DNA of 37,838 bases. Origin: CALGSZ01 sp042408955 (GTDB lineage: Bacteria; Chloroflexota; Chloroflexia; Thermomicrobiales; UBA6265). The stretch is taken from NCBI GenBank assembly GCA_042408955.1, contig JBHOQQ010000112.1, forward strand, positions 1 to 37,838. Direction: 5' to 3'. Below are positions 15,471 to 24,179 of the stretch, piece after piece. Made by a program: the position numbers and the translations under genes. How positions within the stretch are numbered: the first letter of the stretch is position 1; every line of letters starts with the position of its first letter. Under the pieces are notes generated by a model, which was given only the letters and a program-made list of their open reading frames with translations, had not been told where the DNA came from and made no database searches.

Positions 15471-16101
15471 GCTTCAGCATGATCCCTTCGAGCGTGTTGG
15501 CGATATCTTCCGCCCGGTCTGTTGCATCCTCAAGCAGGTGATGAAGTTCGCCCCAGCGAATCGCGAGAATCAGCGATGGGATATCGGTGACACCCGCAAA
15601 TTGCACACCCAGCGCCTGGTCCAGCGCGTCGTCTGCCTCATTTTCCAGGCGGTGTATTTCAACGATATGCCGCTGTAGCTCCGCCGAGCGCCGGCCATCC
15701 TCGAGCAAGGGCATAGCCTGAGCCAGAATCTCCGCCTGCTCACGAATGATGCGCGACAGCAGCTCTGCCGACGCCGGCGCGCGGCCACCGCCGAACAGCC
15801 ACCAGCGCCGTCCGACCTCTTCAACGTCATCAACGAAGTCATCGATCTCGGCGGCAAGCGCCTGGATATCTTCGCGGTCGAGCGGGGTCACAAAGGTGCT
15901 ATTGAGGGCGTTGAAGATCTGGTGCGTGAGCTCATCCCCGCGGTGCTCAAGGTCGCGCAACCGCCGGACCTTCCGCTCGACTTCCGGCGGGTCGGTCAGC
16001 ACCTCCGCGAGCAGAGCCGCTACCTCGGTCGCGTTGCGCGCCGCATCGCTAAACAGATTGAAAAAGCGCTCATCGCGCGGCAGGAACCGGGCTAGCACCA
16101 T
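15463..16101 (-). CDS. DUF47 / PhoU-like Pit accessory protein
   Basis: A 212-residue all-helical protein of the DUF47 (PhoU-like, formerly Pit accessory) family, which is normally encoded beside pit and thought to regulate phosphate uptake through the transporter. Diagnostic parts are FLPRDERFFNLFSDAARN at the N terminus, LRDLEHRGDELTHQIFNALNSTFVTPLDREDI and AAEIDDFVDDVEEVGRRWWLF, then HRLENEADDALDQAL and HHLLEDATDRAEDIANTLEGI. Acidic ExxxD repeats in the helices are the family's metal-binding feature. Start ATG 16101 has a strong ribosome site (GGAGGAAGGAGC). It overlaps pit by 8 bp. Confidence 0.9.
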   Translation of the reverse strand: MVLARFLPRDERFFNLFSDAARNATEVAALLAEVLTDPPEVERKVRRLRDLEHRGDELTHQIFNALNSTFVTPLDREDIQALAAEIDDFVDDVEEVGRRWWLFGGGRAPASAELLSRIIREQAEILAQAMPLLEDGRRSAELQRHIVEIHRLENEADDALDQALGVQFAGVTDIPSLILAIRWGELHHLLEDATDRAEDIANTLEGIMLKHG

Positions 16102-16330
16102 GCTCCTTCCTCCTCCATCCCCGATGCGCTCGTACTCCGGCCGCGAACCAACGGATGCAAAGCATAGCGGTCCGCATCGTCAGTGTCTTGCCAGGCTGAG
16201 CCAGAACGGCAAAATCAGGCTGTCCACTGGCCTGGCGATGCACGTGTGCTAGGCTGCCCTGTGCCCGGACCATGGCGCGGCGCTTCAGCGCTGGTGGCGC
16301 TTGTCTGAAGCAAGGAACGGAGCGACAACG

Positions 16331-18439
16331 GTGACGGCTCACGTCATGTTTCTTCCACAACCAGCGCGCCTTCAGCTCGAAGGCGATGCTTTCAGCCTCG
16401 ATGCTGGTTGCAGCATCGGGATTGCGGCGCCAGTATCCACGGCCACCCTGCACAGCGCGCAAGCGCTTCAGGCAGCCATCGCGCGGCAGACCGGGTTGCG
16501 GCTGGAAATTGTTCCCAACATGACGATCTCGGGCAGCGGTGTCACCGCTCTCGTTGTTGCGAGAAACGGCTCCGGAGCGCCAGCTCCCGGCCGGCTCGGG
16601 CCACCTGATGACGTAGGACCACAGGGCTGCAGACTCCTGGTGAGCGCAGAGGGCATCGCCATCTCTGGCGGCGGGGACGCGGGATTGTTTTATGGCGTCC
16701 AGACGTTGATCCAGCTTGTGGCGCAGCGGGGCCGCCAGCTACCAGGAATGACGATCGTTGACCGGCCAGCGCTGCCCGTGCGTGGTTTTATGCTCGATGT
16801 GAGCCGGGGCAAAGTGCCAACGCTTCGGACCTTGACGCGTTTGGTGCAGACCCTTGCCCACTTCAAGTACAACCACCTCCAACTGTACGTCGAGCATACC
16901 TTTCGCTTTCCACGCCATCCCGAGATCAGCGCAGGGGCCGATCCACTAACATCCGAGGAGATCATGCGGCTCGACGCGCTCTGCCGCGCGCATCACATCG
17001 AGCTCGTGCCGAATTTACAATCGCTCGGCCACCACCGGCGGCTGCTGAATTTGCCACGGTATGCGCACCTCGCGGAGACGCCCTGGCGATGGTCGTTTGC
17101 CACCGCCAACGAGGAAACGTTCGCCCTCTTCGATGAGCTGTACGAGGATTTCCTTGCTCCCTTCAGCTCCCGCTGGCTGAACATCGGGGCCGACGAGCCC
17201 TGGGACCTGGGGAGGGGCCAATCGGCGGCGCTGACCACGGAGATCGGCGTCGGCCGCGTCTACCTTCGCCACGTGAAGCGGCTGCACGCATTGGCGGCAA
17301 AGCACGGCCGGAACATCATGATCTGGGCTGACATGGTGAAGCACCATCCGCAGCTCATCGGAGAGCTGCCCGACGATATCCGGTTTCTTGACTGGTGGTA
17401 TGAGGCGCGGCCACGCTATGCCACGCTCGACGCGCTCTCGGCCGCCGGCCGCCCATTCTTCGTCTGTCCGGGCACGTCAAGCTGGACCACGCTCTTTCCC
17501 CGGCTGGAGAACGCCATCGCCAACATCCGTGATTACGTCAGCCAGGGAATCGAAGCCGGCGCCCAGGGCATGCTGCTCACTGACTGGGGAGACGATGGGC
17601 ATTACCAGCCGTATTCGCACTCCTGGTACCCAATCCTCTGGGGCGCCGAGGTAGCCTGGACGGGTGGCCGGACGACCAGCGCCGGCTTCGATGCCGCATT
17701 TGGCACGCTGTTTCTTGGTGATTCCACCGGCCAGGTTGTAGCTGCCTTGAGGCGACTCGGCGCGGCAATGCAGAGTGCACCCGCCTGGCTTACAACCTGG
17801 AACACCGCGATGGTTCTCTTTGAAGAGCCGCTAGCTGGCAAATTGTGGCAGATCGCTGACCCCAGCACCGTTGGAACGGCGAGGGATGCGGCCGCGGCGC
17901 TCGGCCCGCTCCTCGGCGCGATCCACAACCATCAGATCCGGCACGATCTTGGCTTCACCGCGATGCTGGTGCAATTCGCCTGCGACAAGGTAGAAACGAC
18001 TCGCGCCATCCGCACGACGCTGCGTAATCTGGCAACACACCAGGCCCCACAACCCGAGGCCCTCGCCAAGCTTGACGCATGTTTAGAAGCGATGCGGCAG
18101 CATCGAGCGAAGTTGCCAGCGCTCATCGAGGAATTCCAGCAGCGCTGGCTCGCCGAGGCTCGCCCAAGCGAGATCCGGATCAATCTGGACCGCTTCAACG
18201 CCCTGCTGGAGCGCTACGACCGTGCGATCGCCTGGCTGGCGGACCAGCGTGCGGCCTATGCCAGCGGCCAGCCCGTCGATACTGCCCTTCGCTCATATGA
18301 CCGGCGCGGATACGCCGTTCTCTACGAGGCGTCGTACCACTGGATCCGGGAACTTGCCACGATCATCGGCGAGGATGCTCTGCCACCTGATATTCAGGAG
18401 TGGCTCAGTGACGTCGAGCGGGTGATGGCACTGTCCTGA
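16331..18439 (+). CDS. Family 20 glycoside hydrolase (beta-N-acetylhexosaminidase-like)
   Basis: A roughly 702-residue glycosidase of the GH20 fold, which removes terminal N-acetylhexosamine by substrate-assisted catalysis. An N-terminal alpha/beta GH20b-like domain (about 5-145, with GDAGLFYGVQTLIQLV) leads into the catalytic barrel (RGFMLDVSRGKVPTLRTL). The catalytic Asp-Glu pair is in NIGADEPWD, at about D288-E289. A helical C-terminal region of about 220 residues follows. No signal peptide is visible, so it is probably cytoplasmic. Start GTG 16331 follows AAGGAACGGAG at good spacing; TTG 16301 and ATG 16346 are alternatives. It is convergent with the histidine kinase gene, 16 bp away. Substrate could be GlcNAc-containing oligosaccharide, but specificity is not determined by what I can see. 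Confidence 0.85.
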   Translation: MTAHVMFLPQPARLQLEGDAFSLDAGCSIGIAAPVSTATLHSAQALQAAIARQTGLRLEIVPNMTISGSGVTALVVARNGSGAPAPGRLGPPDDVGPQGCRLLVSAEGIAISGGGDAGLFYGVQTLIQLVAQRGRQLPGMTIVDRPALPVRGFMLDVSRGKVPTLRTLTRLVQTLAHFKYNHLQLYVEHTFRFPRHPEISAGADPLTSEEIMRLDALCRAHHIELVPNLQSLGHHRRLLNLPRYAHLAETPWRWSFATANEETFALFDELYEDFLAPFSSRWLNIGADEPWDLGRGQSAALTTEIGVGRVYLRHVKRLHALAAKHGRNIMIWADMVKHHPQLIGELPDDIRFLDWWYEARPRYATLDALSAAGRPFFVCPGTSSWTTLFPRLENAIANIRDYVSQGIEAGAQGMLLTDWGDDGHYQPYSHSWYPILWGAEVAWTGGRTTSAGFDAAFGTLFLGDSTGQVVAALRRLGAAMQSAPAWLTTWNTAMVLFEEPLAGKLWQIADPSTVGTARDAAAALGPLLGAIHNHQIRHDLGFTAMLVQFACDKVETTRAIRTTLRNLATHQAPQPEALAKLDACLEAMRQHRAKLPALIEEFQQRWLAEARPSEIRINLDRFNALLERYDRAIAWLADQRAAYASGQPVDTALRSYDRRGYAVLYEASYHWIRELATIIGEDALPPDIQEWLSDVERVMALS

Positions 18440-18455
18440 TGGCGCCCGGTCCACG

Positions 18456-20207
18456 CTACTGCGCCGCGGTCTCGGAGATATCGGCAGGGATGGGCAGCGT
18501 GAGCCAGAAAGTAGAGCCATGGCCAGGGATACTTTCCGCCCAAATGCGGCCCCCGTGGAACTGCACAATCTGGCGGGCAATGGCTAAGCCAAGCCCGGCC
18601 CCTTCGACGCCACGCGCCTCACGGCCGCCAGCCCGGAAATACGGCTCGAAGATCTTTTCGAGCGCCTCGCGTGGTATGCCGATTCCGTGATCTTGCACAC
18701 CTACTCGAACTTCCGTGCCAACTCGCTCGCTGATAATGCGGATCATCCCACCGGAAGGCGAATACTTGATGGCATTCGACAGCAGATTCGTCAGTACCTG
18801 AACGAGCCGGTCCCGGTCTCCGCGGATCATGGGCACAGCGGGATCGAGTTCCAGGACGATGCGGTGCTTGTCCGACGCCATGCGAAACGATTCTGCTACC
18901 TCCGCGATGAGCGTGTTGAGATCGACGGGCTCGAAGTGCATGGTGATCCGGCCCGATTGCATCCGCTCAAGATCCAGCAAATCGTTAATCAGGCGCGTCA
19001 GCCTGCGCGCGCTCGTCCGAATCTCCTCGGCGAATTCACGCACTTCCTCCGGGGAGAAATCCCCTTCTGCCAGGAGCTCGGCAAACCCGAGGATGCCTGT
19101 CAGTGGCGTGCGAAACTCATGACTAACCACTGCAATGAACTCACTCTTGATGCGATTGAGCCGCTCCAGCTCCGCATTCGCCGCGCGCTGCGCCTCCAAC
19201 GCTGCCGCGGCCTCCGCTTCCACGCGCTTGCGCTCCGTGATGTCTCGTGCATACACGACAATGCCCTCCACCGCCGGATCATCAAGACAGTTGTTGGCAA
19301 GGATTTCGAACCAGCGGATCTCCCCGTTTCGGTGACGATAGCGCAGCTCGTATGGTCCGCTCAGGCCGGGCCGTTGCGCGACCTCTTGGAAGATCGCCGC
19401 CCGGCGACCGGCATCCTCCGGGTGAACAAGCCCCTCGCCTTGGGACGCGATGACGTCTTCCGGCGTATACCCAAGCGCTCGCTCGATTGACGGACTCAAG
19501 TACAGGATGGATCCATCGGCCGCGTAGACCACGATGACGTCGGAGGCGTGCTGCACGATTGCGCGGAAGCGAGCCTCGCTGACACGCAGAGCCTCCTCTA
19601 TGCGCTGGCGGCGCGCCAATTCCTGATCGCGCTCGATTTGCGTCGCCAGCAGACGCGCCAGAATCACGAGCAGGTCCTCCTGCGCCGCTTCGAGGTGACG
19701 AGGCTCCGGATCCAGAGCGCAAAGGAAGCCGTACAACGAACCATCCGAGAGCACGATCGGCACGGAGAGATAACTGCGCGCGGGCATGCTCCCCATGCAG
19801 GCGACCGGTGCCACCGGGCGTGGCTCAGCCCGCGTATCCATCACTACCACCGGCTTCGGGAGGACACTGCCTGCAATCCAACGGCGCTCCCGGTCCGATA
19901 GCTCCAGCGACGAGGGAAACGCTCCACACCCTCCGGGCTCACTCTCTACCGCGATCACCTCGGCGCGCCCTTCATCAGCAACGACGCGGGTGAGCAAGCT
20001 CGTGCGCATGCCGAGGTTTTGCGTGATCAGGCGGAGCGTGGCACGAATCGCTTCCTCGGTCGAGGCAAAGCTTCGTCCGGCGAGGCGCGAAAGGGTGTGC
20101 AAATAGCCATGTGCGAGTGACGGGCGCTGCCCTGGGGAATGCACGTTAGAGACTCCATCGCCAGCGCCGGTCCTCCCGGTGAGATTCGGTTGCTCGTCAG
20201 CTTTCAA
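18456..20207 (-). CDS. Soluble GAF-PAS sensor histidine kinase
   Basis: A 583-residue histidine kinase with no membrane helix. Order: an N-terminal tail, a GAF domain (about 40-205, ATLRLITQNLGMRTSLLTRV to LLVILARLLATQIER), a PAS domain with PAC tail (about 210-335, FRAIVQHASDVIVVYAADGSILYLSP), HisKA (about 355-425, H-box SHEFRTPLTGILGF), and HATPase_c (about 460-575: N box LTNLLSNAIKYSPSGG, G1 DHGIGIP, G2 GAGLGLAIA). All the residues needed for autophosphorylation appear intact. The start is TTG 20207, overlapping the acyltransferase stop as TTGA. The operon encodes no free response regulator, but the first gene of the operon carries a receiver domain fused to a glycosyltransferase. That receiver is the natural candidate partner (inference). 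Confidence 0.9.
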   Translation of the reverse strand: MKADEQPNLTGRTGAGDGVSNVHSPGQRPSLAHGYLHTLSRLAGRSFASTEEAIRATLRLITQNLGMRTSLLTRVVADEGRAEVIAVESEPGGCGAFPSSLELSDRERRWIAGSVLPKPVVVMDTRAEPRPVAPVACMGSMPARSYLSVPIVLSDGSLYGFLCALDPEPRHLEAAQEDLLVILARLLATQIERDQELARRQRIEEALRVSEARFRAIVQHASDVIVVYAADGSILYLSPSIERALGYTPEDVIASQGEGLVHPEDAGRRAAIFQEVAQRPGLSGPYELRYRHRNGEIRWFEILANNCLDDPAVEGIVVYARDITERKRVEAEAAAALEAQRAANAELERLNRIKSEFIAVVSHEFRTPLTGILGFAELLAEGDFSPEEVREFAEEIRTSARRLTRLINDLLDLERMQSGRITMHFEPVDLNTLIAEVAESFRMASDKHRIVLELDPAVPMIRGDRDRLVQVLTNLLSNAIKYSPSGGMIRIISERVGTEVRVGVQDHGIGIPREALEKIFEPYFRAGGREARGVEGAGLGLAIARQIVQFHGGRIWAESIPGHGSTFWLTLPIPADISETAAQ

Positions 20208-21475
20208 ATCGGGCGCTGCCTCCTGGGTTCAGCCGGATACCGCTCAACCAAGCGGCCCTCACGGGTGAAGAGATATCGCAGATTCATCGTCGGCCGTTCA
20301 ATGGCAACATAGCTCAGCGTCCCAGCGAGAAGCGAGAGCAGGCACAAGAGCACGGCGTTTACTGGGAATGCCTCCGGCCGCGTGCTCAGGAGCCAGTCAT
20401 GCTTGGCAAGCTCGATCATGATTGGCTCGTGCCAGAGGTAGACGCTGTAGGAAACGATGCCGATCCAGGTGAGCGCCGGCCGCGCGAGCAATCGCGACCA
20501 GGCCGAATCTCGCGGGCCAAGCACCGTCGCGGCAAGGATGAGCACAAAGCCGAGACCGTTAAGCGTATGGAAATAGAGTCCGATGGCCTCGCTATGATCG
20601 CGCAGCACGAACGAGACCGCCATGACGGCCACGCCACCAATGCCAACCATAGCCGCCGATACGCCCCGCACAATCGGCTGCCGGATCGCCACGGCTGCTA
20701 CCGACAAGAGCATGCCGATGGCGAGGGTATCGAGCTTCGCCAGCGGTCCAAAGTACACCGGTGTATTTGCCTCCGGAATCGCTGCGATCCATCGCGCCCA
20801 GGCTTTGTAGGCGATGCTGACCAGGGCGAGGCTCGTGACCACACCGGTCGTGACCAGCACGCGCGCCTTCGCATCCGGCCAGCGTCGGCAGAGGCGAAAG
20901 AGCGCTGGGCCCAGGATCGCAACAAAGGCATAGAAGAGCACTTCGACCGCGAGCGACCAGGCTGGCCCAATCGTCCAGAAGATGTACCGGCGGTCGAAGA
21001 TGTGGGTAAACGTGAGATGCTCGATCAGATCGGTCCATTGCCCAGGAATGCCAGCATAGCGCCAGGACCAGACGGTCAAGATCGCGATGTAGTAGGTGGG
21101 CAGAATGCGGATAGCCCGGCGTATGAGGAACCCCCGCGCGGATTCGCTCCGCGTCTGCTCGATGGCTGCCCGCGCAAATGGCAGAAAGACGAGGAATCCA
21201 GACAGCACGAAAAACCATGCTACCGCTGCTTCCAGATTGTGGAATACGACGTGCAGCGGCGTGCCCTCGTAGACGTAGCGCATCAATCCCGCGCCCTGGC
21301 GAGAGAATTGGTAGGCGTGGAACACAACGATCAGCAACGAGGCGATGCCCCGGTACGCTTCGAGCTCCTCATATCGCCCGTGGGTGCGTGGCGGTTCAAC
21401 GCTGGCTGCAACCACCGGCTCCCGCTGGAAGTCAGCCGCTTGGGATTTGACCACTGCCTGCCCTTGGCGCGTCAT
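20204..21475 (-). CDS. Acyltransferase 3 family membrane O-acyltransferase
   Basis: A 423-residue integral membrane acyltransferase of the OafA/YrhL type, which transfers acyl groups, usually acetyl, to surface sugars. The N-terminal signature is YEELEAYRGIASLLIVVFHAYQF, with the conserved R/H pair of the family. FFVLSGFLVFLPFARA, RRAIRILPTYYIAI, GPAWSLAVEVLFYAF and the C-terminal SYSVYLWHEPIMIELAKH are further hallmarks. About ten membrane helices are present. Start ATG 21475 overlaps the stop of the upstream glycosyltransferase as ATGA, indicating tight co-translation. The likely role is O-acylation of the polymer made by that glycosyltransferase (inference from operon position). Confidence 0.88.
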   Translation of the reverse strand: MTRQGQAVVKSQAADFQREPVVAASVEPPRTHGRYEELEAYRGIASLLIVVFHAYQFSRQGAGLMRYVYEGTPLHVVFHNLEAAVAWFFVLSGFLVFLPFARAAIEQTRSESARGFLIRRAIRILPTYYIAILTVWSWRYAGIPGQWTDLIEHLTFTHIFDRRYIFWTIGPAWSLAVEVLFYAFVAILGPALFRLCRRWPDAKARVLVTTGVVTSLALVSIAYKAWARWIAAIPEANTPVYFGPLAKLDTLAIGMLLSVAAVAIRQPIVRGVSAAMVGIGGVAVMAVSFVLRDHSEAIGLYFHTLNGLGFVLILAATVLGPRDSAWSRLLARPALTWIGIVSYSVYLWHEPIMIELAKHDWLLSTRPEAFPVNAVLLCLLSLLAGTLSYVAIERPTMNLRYLFTREGRLVERYPAEPRRQRPI

Positions 21476-23805
21476 GACGCCTGCTCCGCCTCCGCGGTGG
21501 CTGCTCGCGGCGTGACCTTCCACTGGCGCTCGCGCATCACCTCCTTATGCTGGGCCACCCGGGCAATGAGGTTCTTGAGCTCGGTGTACGCAAGCACCGA
21601 GATGAGGAGAAAGCGCCAGAACCACCAGCGATGCTGACGAATCTCCGGTACAGCGAGAAGATAGGCGAAAAGAGTTTGGCCAGGCCCGGCACTGAGGGTG
21701 AACAGCGTCGTGAGCACGAAGATTGGAATCAGCCAGTCGAGCTGATCGAGCCCTCCTTTCTCCCAGGCCCAAAAGGCGATGATCGGAAAGATTTGAAATG
21801 AAAGCCACGGATAGATCTCGCGCCAGCCCAGCAAATAAGCCAGGCCGAGCTTCTGGCGCAGCGTGAGATGTGGCGACCGCACACCACGCCAGAGATGCTT
21901 GAGCGACACTTGAAACCAACCCTGCGCCCAGCGCATCCGCTGGTTCCAAAGCGCGCGGAACGTGACCGACGCGAGCTCGCGCGAGATCAACTGGGGGTCA
22001 CACGCAATCTTCCCTCCCGATTCGATGACGCGCAGCGACGAATCAATATCCTCGGTCAGCATGAACCCGTGCATGCGGATGCGCCGCAACACCTCCGTTT
22101 TCCAATAGCCGTTGGAACCGCCAAAAATGCCAAAGCCGTGCAACCGCGCCCGGCCAGGATGACTAACCGCGTAGATGGCCTCGAACTCAACCGCCACCGT
22201 CTTGGATACCCACGACTCCGCGCCATTGCGGATGACGCAATGCCCTTGCACCACGTCGTACCCGTTGGAAAGCCAGCGCCAAGCGCGCTCAAAGGAGTCG
22301 GGCGCCGGATGGTGATCGGCGTCGAAGATGCCGACAAACTCTCCGGTCGCTTCGGCCAACGCGGCATTCACGTTTTGCGCTTTGGAGGTGCTCTGACGGA
22401 CACGTAGTGGCAGGAAACGGGGGTCGCGTTGAGCAATCTCCCGCAGGCGCGCCTCGACCGGCAAATCTCGTGGAGTGTTATAGGCAAGGATGATCTGCAG
22501 CGGGCCGGGATACTCGATGCGCAGAAACGCCTCAATGGTTTCAGCGATCGTTGCAGCTTCATTGGGGAGGTAGGCGGCAATGATCGCGGTTGCTGGCGGA
22601 TACGGAGCTCCCGGCTGAGCGGGAATCTCCGTGGGCCGAAGGGCTTCGAAGCCCTCAATCCAGATGAAGAAGGACGTGACGAGCAGGCCGGCGACTACCA
22701 CGCAGTACATCTGCTGCGCCACGTCGATGCCGCGACCGGAGAAAGTGAAGTACGCGAGCAAGGGAACACCCATGCCAAGCAGATAGGTAAAGACGACCTG
22801 TATTGGCGTCCGCAACGCCTCGCGCTTGGGCCAGCGGGCAGCGCGGCGGATAGAGCCGGCACGGTGACTCGCCACGATCGCGCTGAGCTTTGGCTCATAG
22901 CGCACCGGCTGAAGATCGAGCCGAATCTCGGCGATCGCCAGGGCGATCAGCGCCTGCTCGCGCACGCCAGCCGGGTTTGTCTCACCGTCGAAGGTTGTAA
23001 AGCCGATCACGGGCGTGAGGCGCACCTGCTCTCCGGCTGCCGTGAACGTCGCTTGCACGATGCGCTGAGCGAGGAGTTCGAGCCGCTTCTGCGCTGCCTC
23101 CGGCGAAATTTCCGGAATCAGCATGGCGAATCTGCCCTCATGGTCGCGCGCGACGACGTCGAGTGCGCCCGCCTCGCTCAACAGGAGGGAGGCAATCTGC
23201 TTTGCGACCGCCGCATCGGCGCGGGTTCCGAGACGTTGGCGGATGCGCGGAAGCTCATCAAGCGTCAGAAAGGCCAAGACGCCAGTCCGGCCACTGCGAC
23301 TGGCCCGCTCGACTTCCCGCCCGAGCGCATTGAGCAGCGAGCGCTCAGAGAGCAGGCGCGTCTGGCGGTCCCTGGGCAGCTCGTCGCTGGGAACGGGCGG
23401 ACGCTCGATCTTCGCCCGGACCCGCGCCAGCAGCTCGGCCATCTCGAACGGCTTGGGCAGGTAATCATCCGCTCCAAGCGACAGCCCTGTGACCCGGTCC
23501 TCCAGGGAGCCCTTGGCGGTCAGCAGAATCACCGGTATGGCGCGCGTGGCCGGATCGGCACGGAGCTTCGCGAGCAAGGTGAAGCCGTCCATCTCCGGCA
23601 TCATGACATCGGAGACTACGAGGTCTGGTGTTGCTTCAGCGATGCGTTCAAGGGCTTCATCGCCATCAGCCGCGAGCGTGACCTCGTATCCAGCACGGCG
23701 GAGGGCGATTGAGACAAGCCGGCGGATCTGCTCCTCGTCATCCGCAACGAGCACGGAGCCTCGCGGTCGCTCCGGCGATAGCTTCTGATCCACGGCAGGC
23801 TGCAT
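21472..23805 (-). CDS. Receiver-degenerate GGDEF-GT2 fusion: response-regulator polysaccharide synthase
   Basis: A roughly 777-residue fusion. Residues 15-130 form a complete receiver domain: acid pair D22/D23, phosphoacceptor D66 in VVSDVMMPEMDGF, T96 in LLTAKG and K118 in LPKPF. Residues 145-310 resemble a GGDEF domain, but the active-site loop reads HEGRFAMLIP instead of GGDEF, so it should not make cyclic-di-GMP. Two membrane helices (near FTYLLGMGVPLLAYFTF and VVVAGLLVTSFFIWIEGF) precede a GT2 catalytic domain. It has AAYLPNEAATIAETIEAFL, DxD in FDADHHP, TED in LTEDIDSS and QRMRW. Three more helices follow. That is a processive-synthase layout (cellulose/hyaluronan synthase-like). There is no PilZ domain. 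Start ATG 23805 opens the receiver; the frame is open for 92 more codons, but these have no domain. Confidence 0.85.
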   Translation of the reverse strand: MQPAVDQKLSPERPRGSVLVADDEEQIRRLVSIALRRAGYEVTLAADGDEALERIAEATPDLVVSDVMMPEMDGFTLLAKLRADPATRAIPVILLTAKGSLEDRVTGLSLGADDYLPKPFEMAELLARVRAKIERPPVPSDELPRDRQTRLLSERSLLNALGREVERASRSGRTGVLAFLTLDELPRIRQRLGTRADAAVAKQIASLLLSEAGALDVVARDHEGRFAMLIPEISPEAAQKRLELLAQRIVQATFTAAGEQVRLTPVIGFTTFDGETNPAGVREQALIALAIAEIRLDLQPVRYEPKLSAIVASHRAGSIRRAARWPKREALRTPIQVVFTYLLGMGVPLLAYFTFSGRGIDVAQQMYCVVVAGLLVTSFFIWIEGFEALRPTEIPAQPGAPYPPATAIIAAYLPNEAATIAETIEAFLRIEYPGPLQIILAYNTPRDLPVEARLREIAQRDPRFLPLRVRQSTSKAQNVNAALAEATGEFVGIFDADHHPAPDSFERAWRWLSNGYDVVQGHCVIRNGAESWVSKTVAVEFEAIYAVSHPGRARLHGFGIFGGSNGYWKTEVLRRIRMHGFMLTEDIDSSLRVIESGGKIACDPQLISRELASVTFRALWNQRMRWAQGWFQVSLKHLWRGVRSPHLTLRQKLGLAYLLGWREIYPWLSFQIFPIIAFWAWEKGGLDQLDWLIPIFVLTTLFTLSAGPGQTLFAYLLAVPEIRQHRWWFWRFLLISVLAYTELKNLIARVAQHKEVMRERQWKVTPRAATAEAEQAS

Positions 23806-24179
23806 GCGATCCCAACAAGATGCCGGCAAGCGGGCCGCGCCAGCCGGATGCCGGCTCACGCCAATGTGCCCATGCCAACAATACGCAATCTCATCAGCGG
23901 AGACGCCGTGCCACTCCAGGACAGAGGTATGAGGTTGAACGAGGACGATCGGCCTATCTCGATCCAGGCAACCTGGCTTGGCGTTAGGACTGCGGGCAAC
24001 ACAGAGCACACGGCTCCAGTGCCGGCCACTTTCGCCGAAGATAACATCAACCTCGCTCAATAGGGAAATTTGGCTCATCAAGCTGTGCTAAAGATCACCG
24101 TTTTGTCCTATTGCATCTCGCTCGCGCGCTCATCATGATGGCCGTGCCGGCACGCCACCGCACCGTCCCGGGAGGCGAG
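23806..24179. promoter_or_regulatory. Divergent intergenic region of the polysaccharide / cyclic-di-GMP genes
   Basis: This 374-bp region separates two divergent genes, so promoters for both should lie here. The leftward frame stays open across most of it (to 24081), but its product lacks any recognisable domain and begins without a good ribosome site, so I treat it as untranslated. The part around 24055-24110 is locally AT-richer. I could not identify a convincing -35/-10 pair. I looked for the cyclic-di-GMP riboswitch consensus without success. Confidence 0.4.

Noticed and set aside
20399..21637. Long open frame antisense to the acyltransferase
   Set aside because: Arg/His/Asp-rich shadow of a GC-rich gene with no domain; the minus strand has a clear acyltransferase 3 protein.
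22429..23712. Long open frame antisense to the receiver-synthase
   Set aside because: No recognisable domain; arises from codon bias of the real gene on the other strand.
23806..24081. Longer N terminus for the receiver-synthase fusion
   Set aside because: The frame is open, but the 92 extra residues have no domain and no ribosome site; ATG 23805 starts the receiver properly.
23806..24179. Cyclic-di-GMP riboswitch in the divergent region
   Set aside because: No GEMM-type consensus could be found on either strand.
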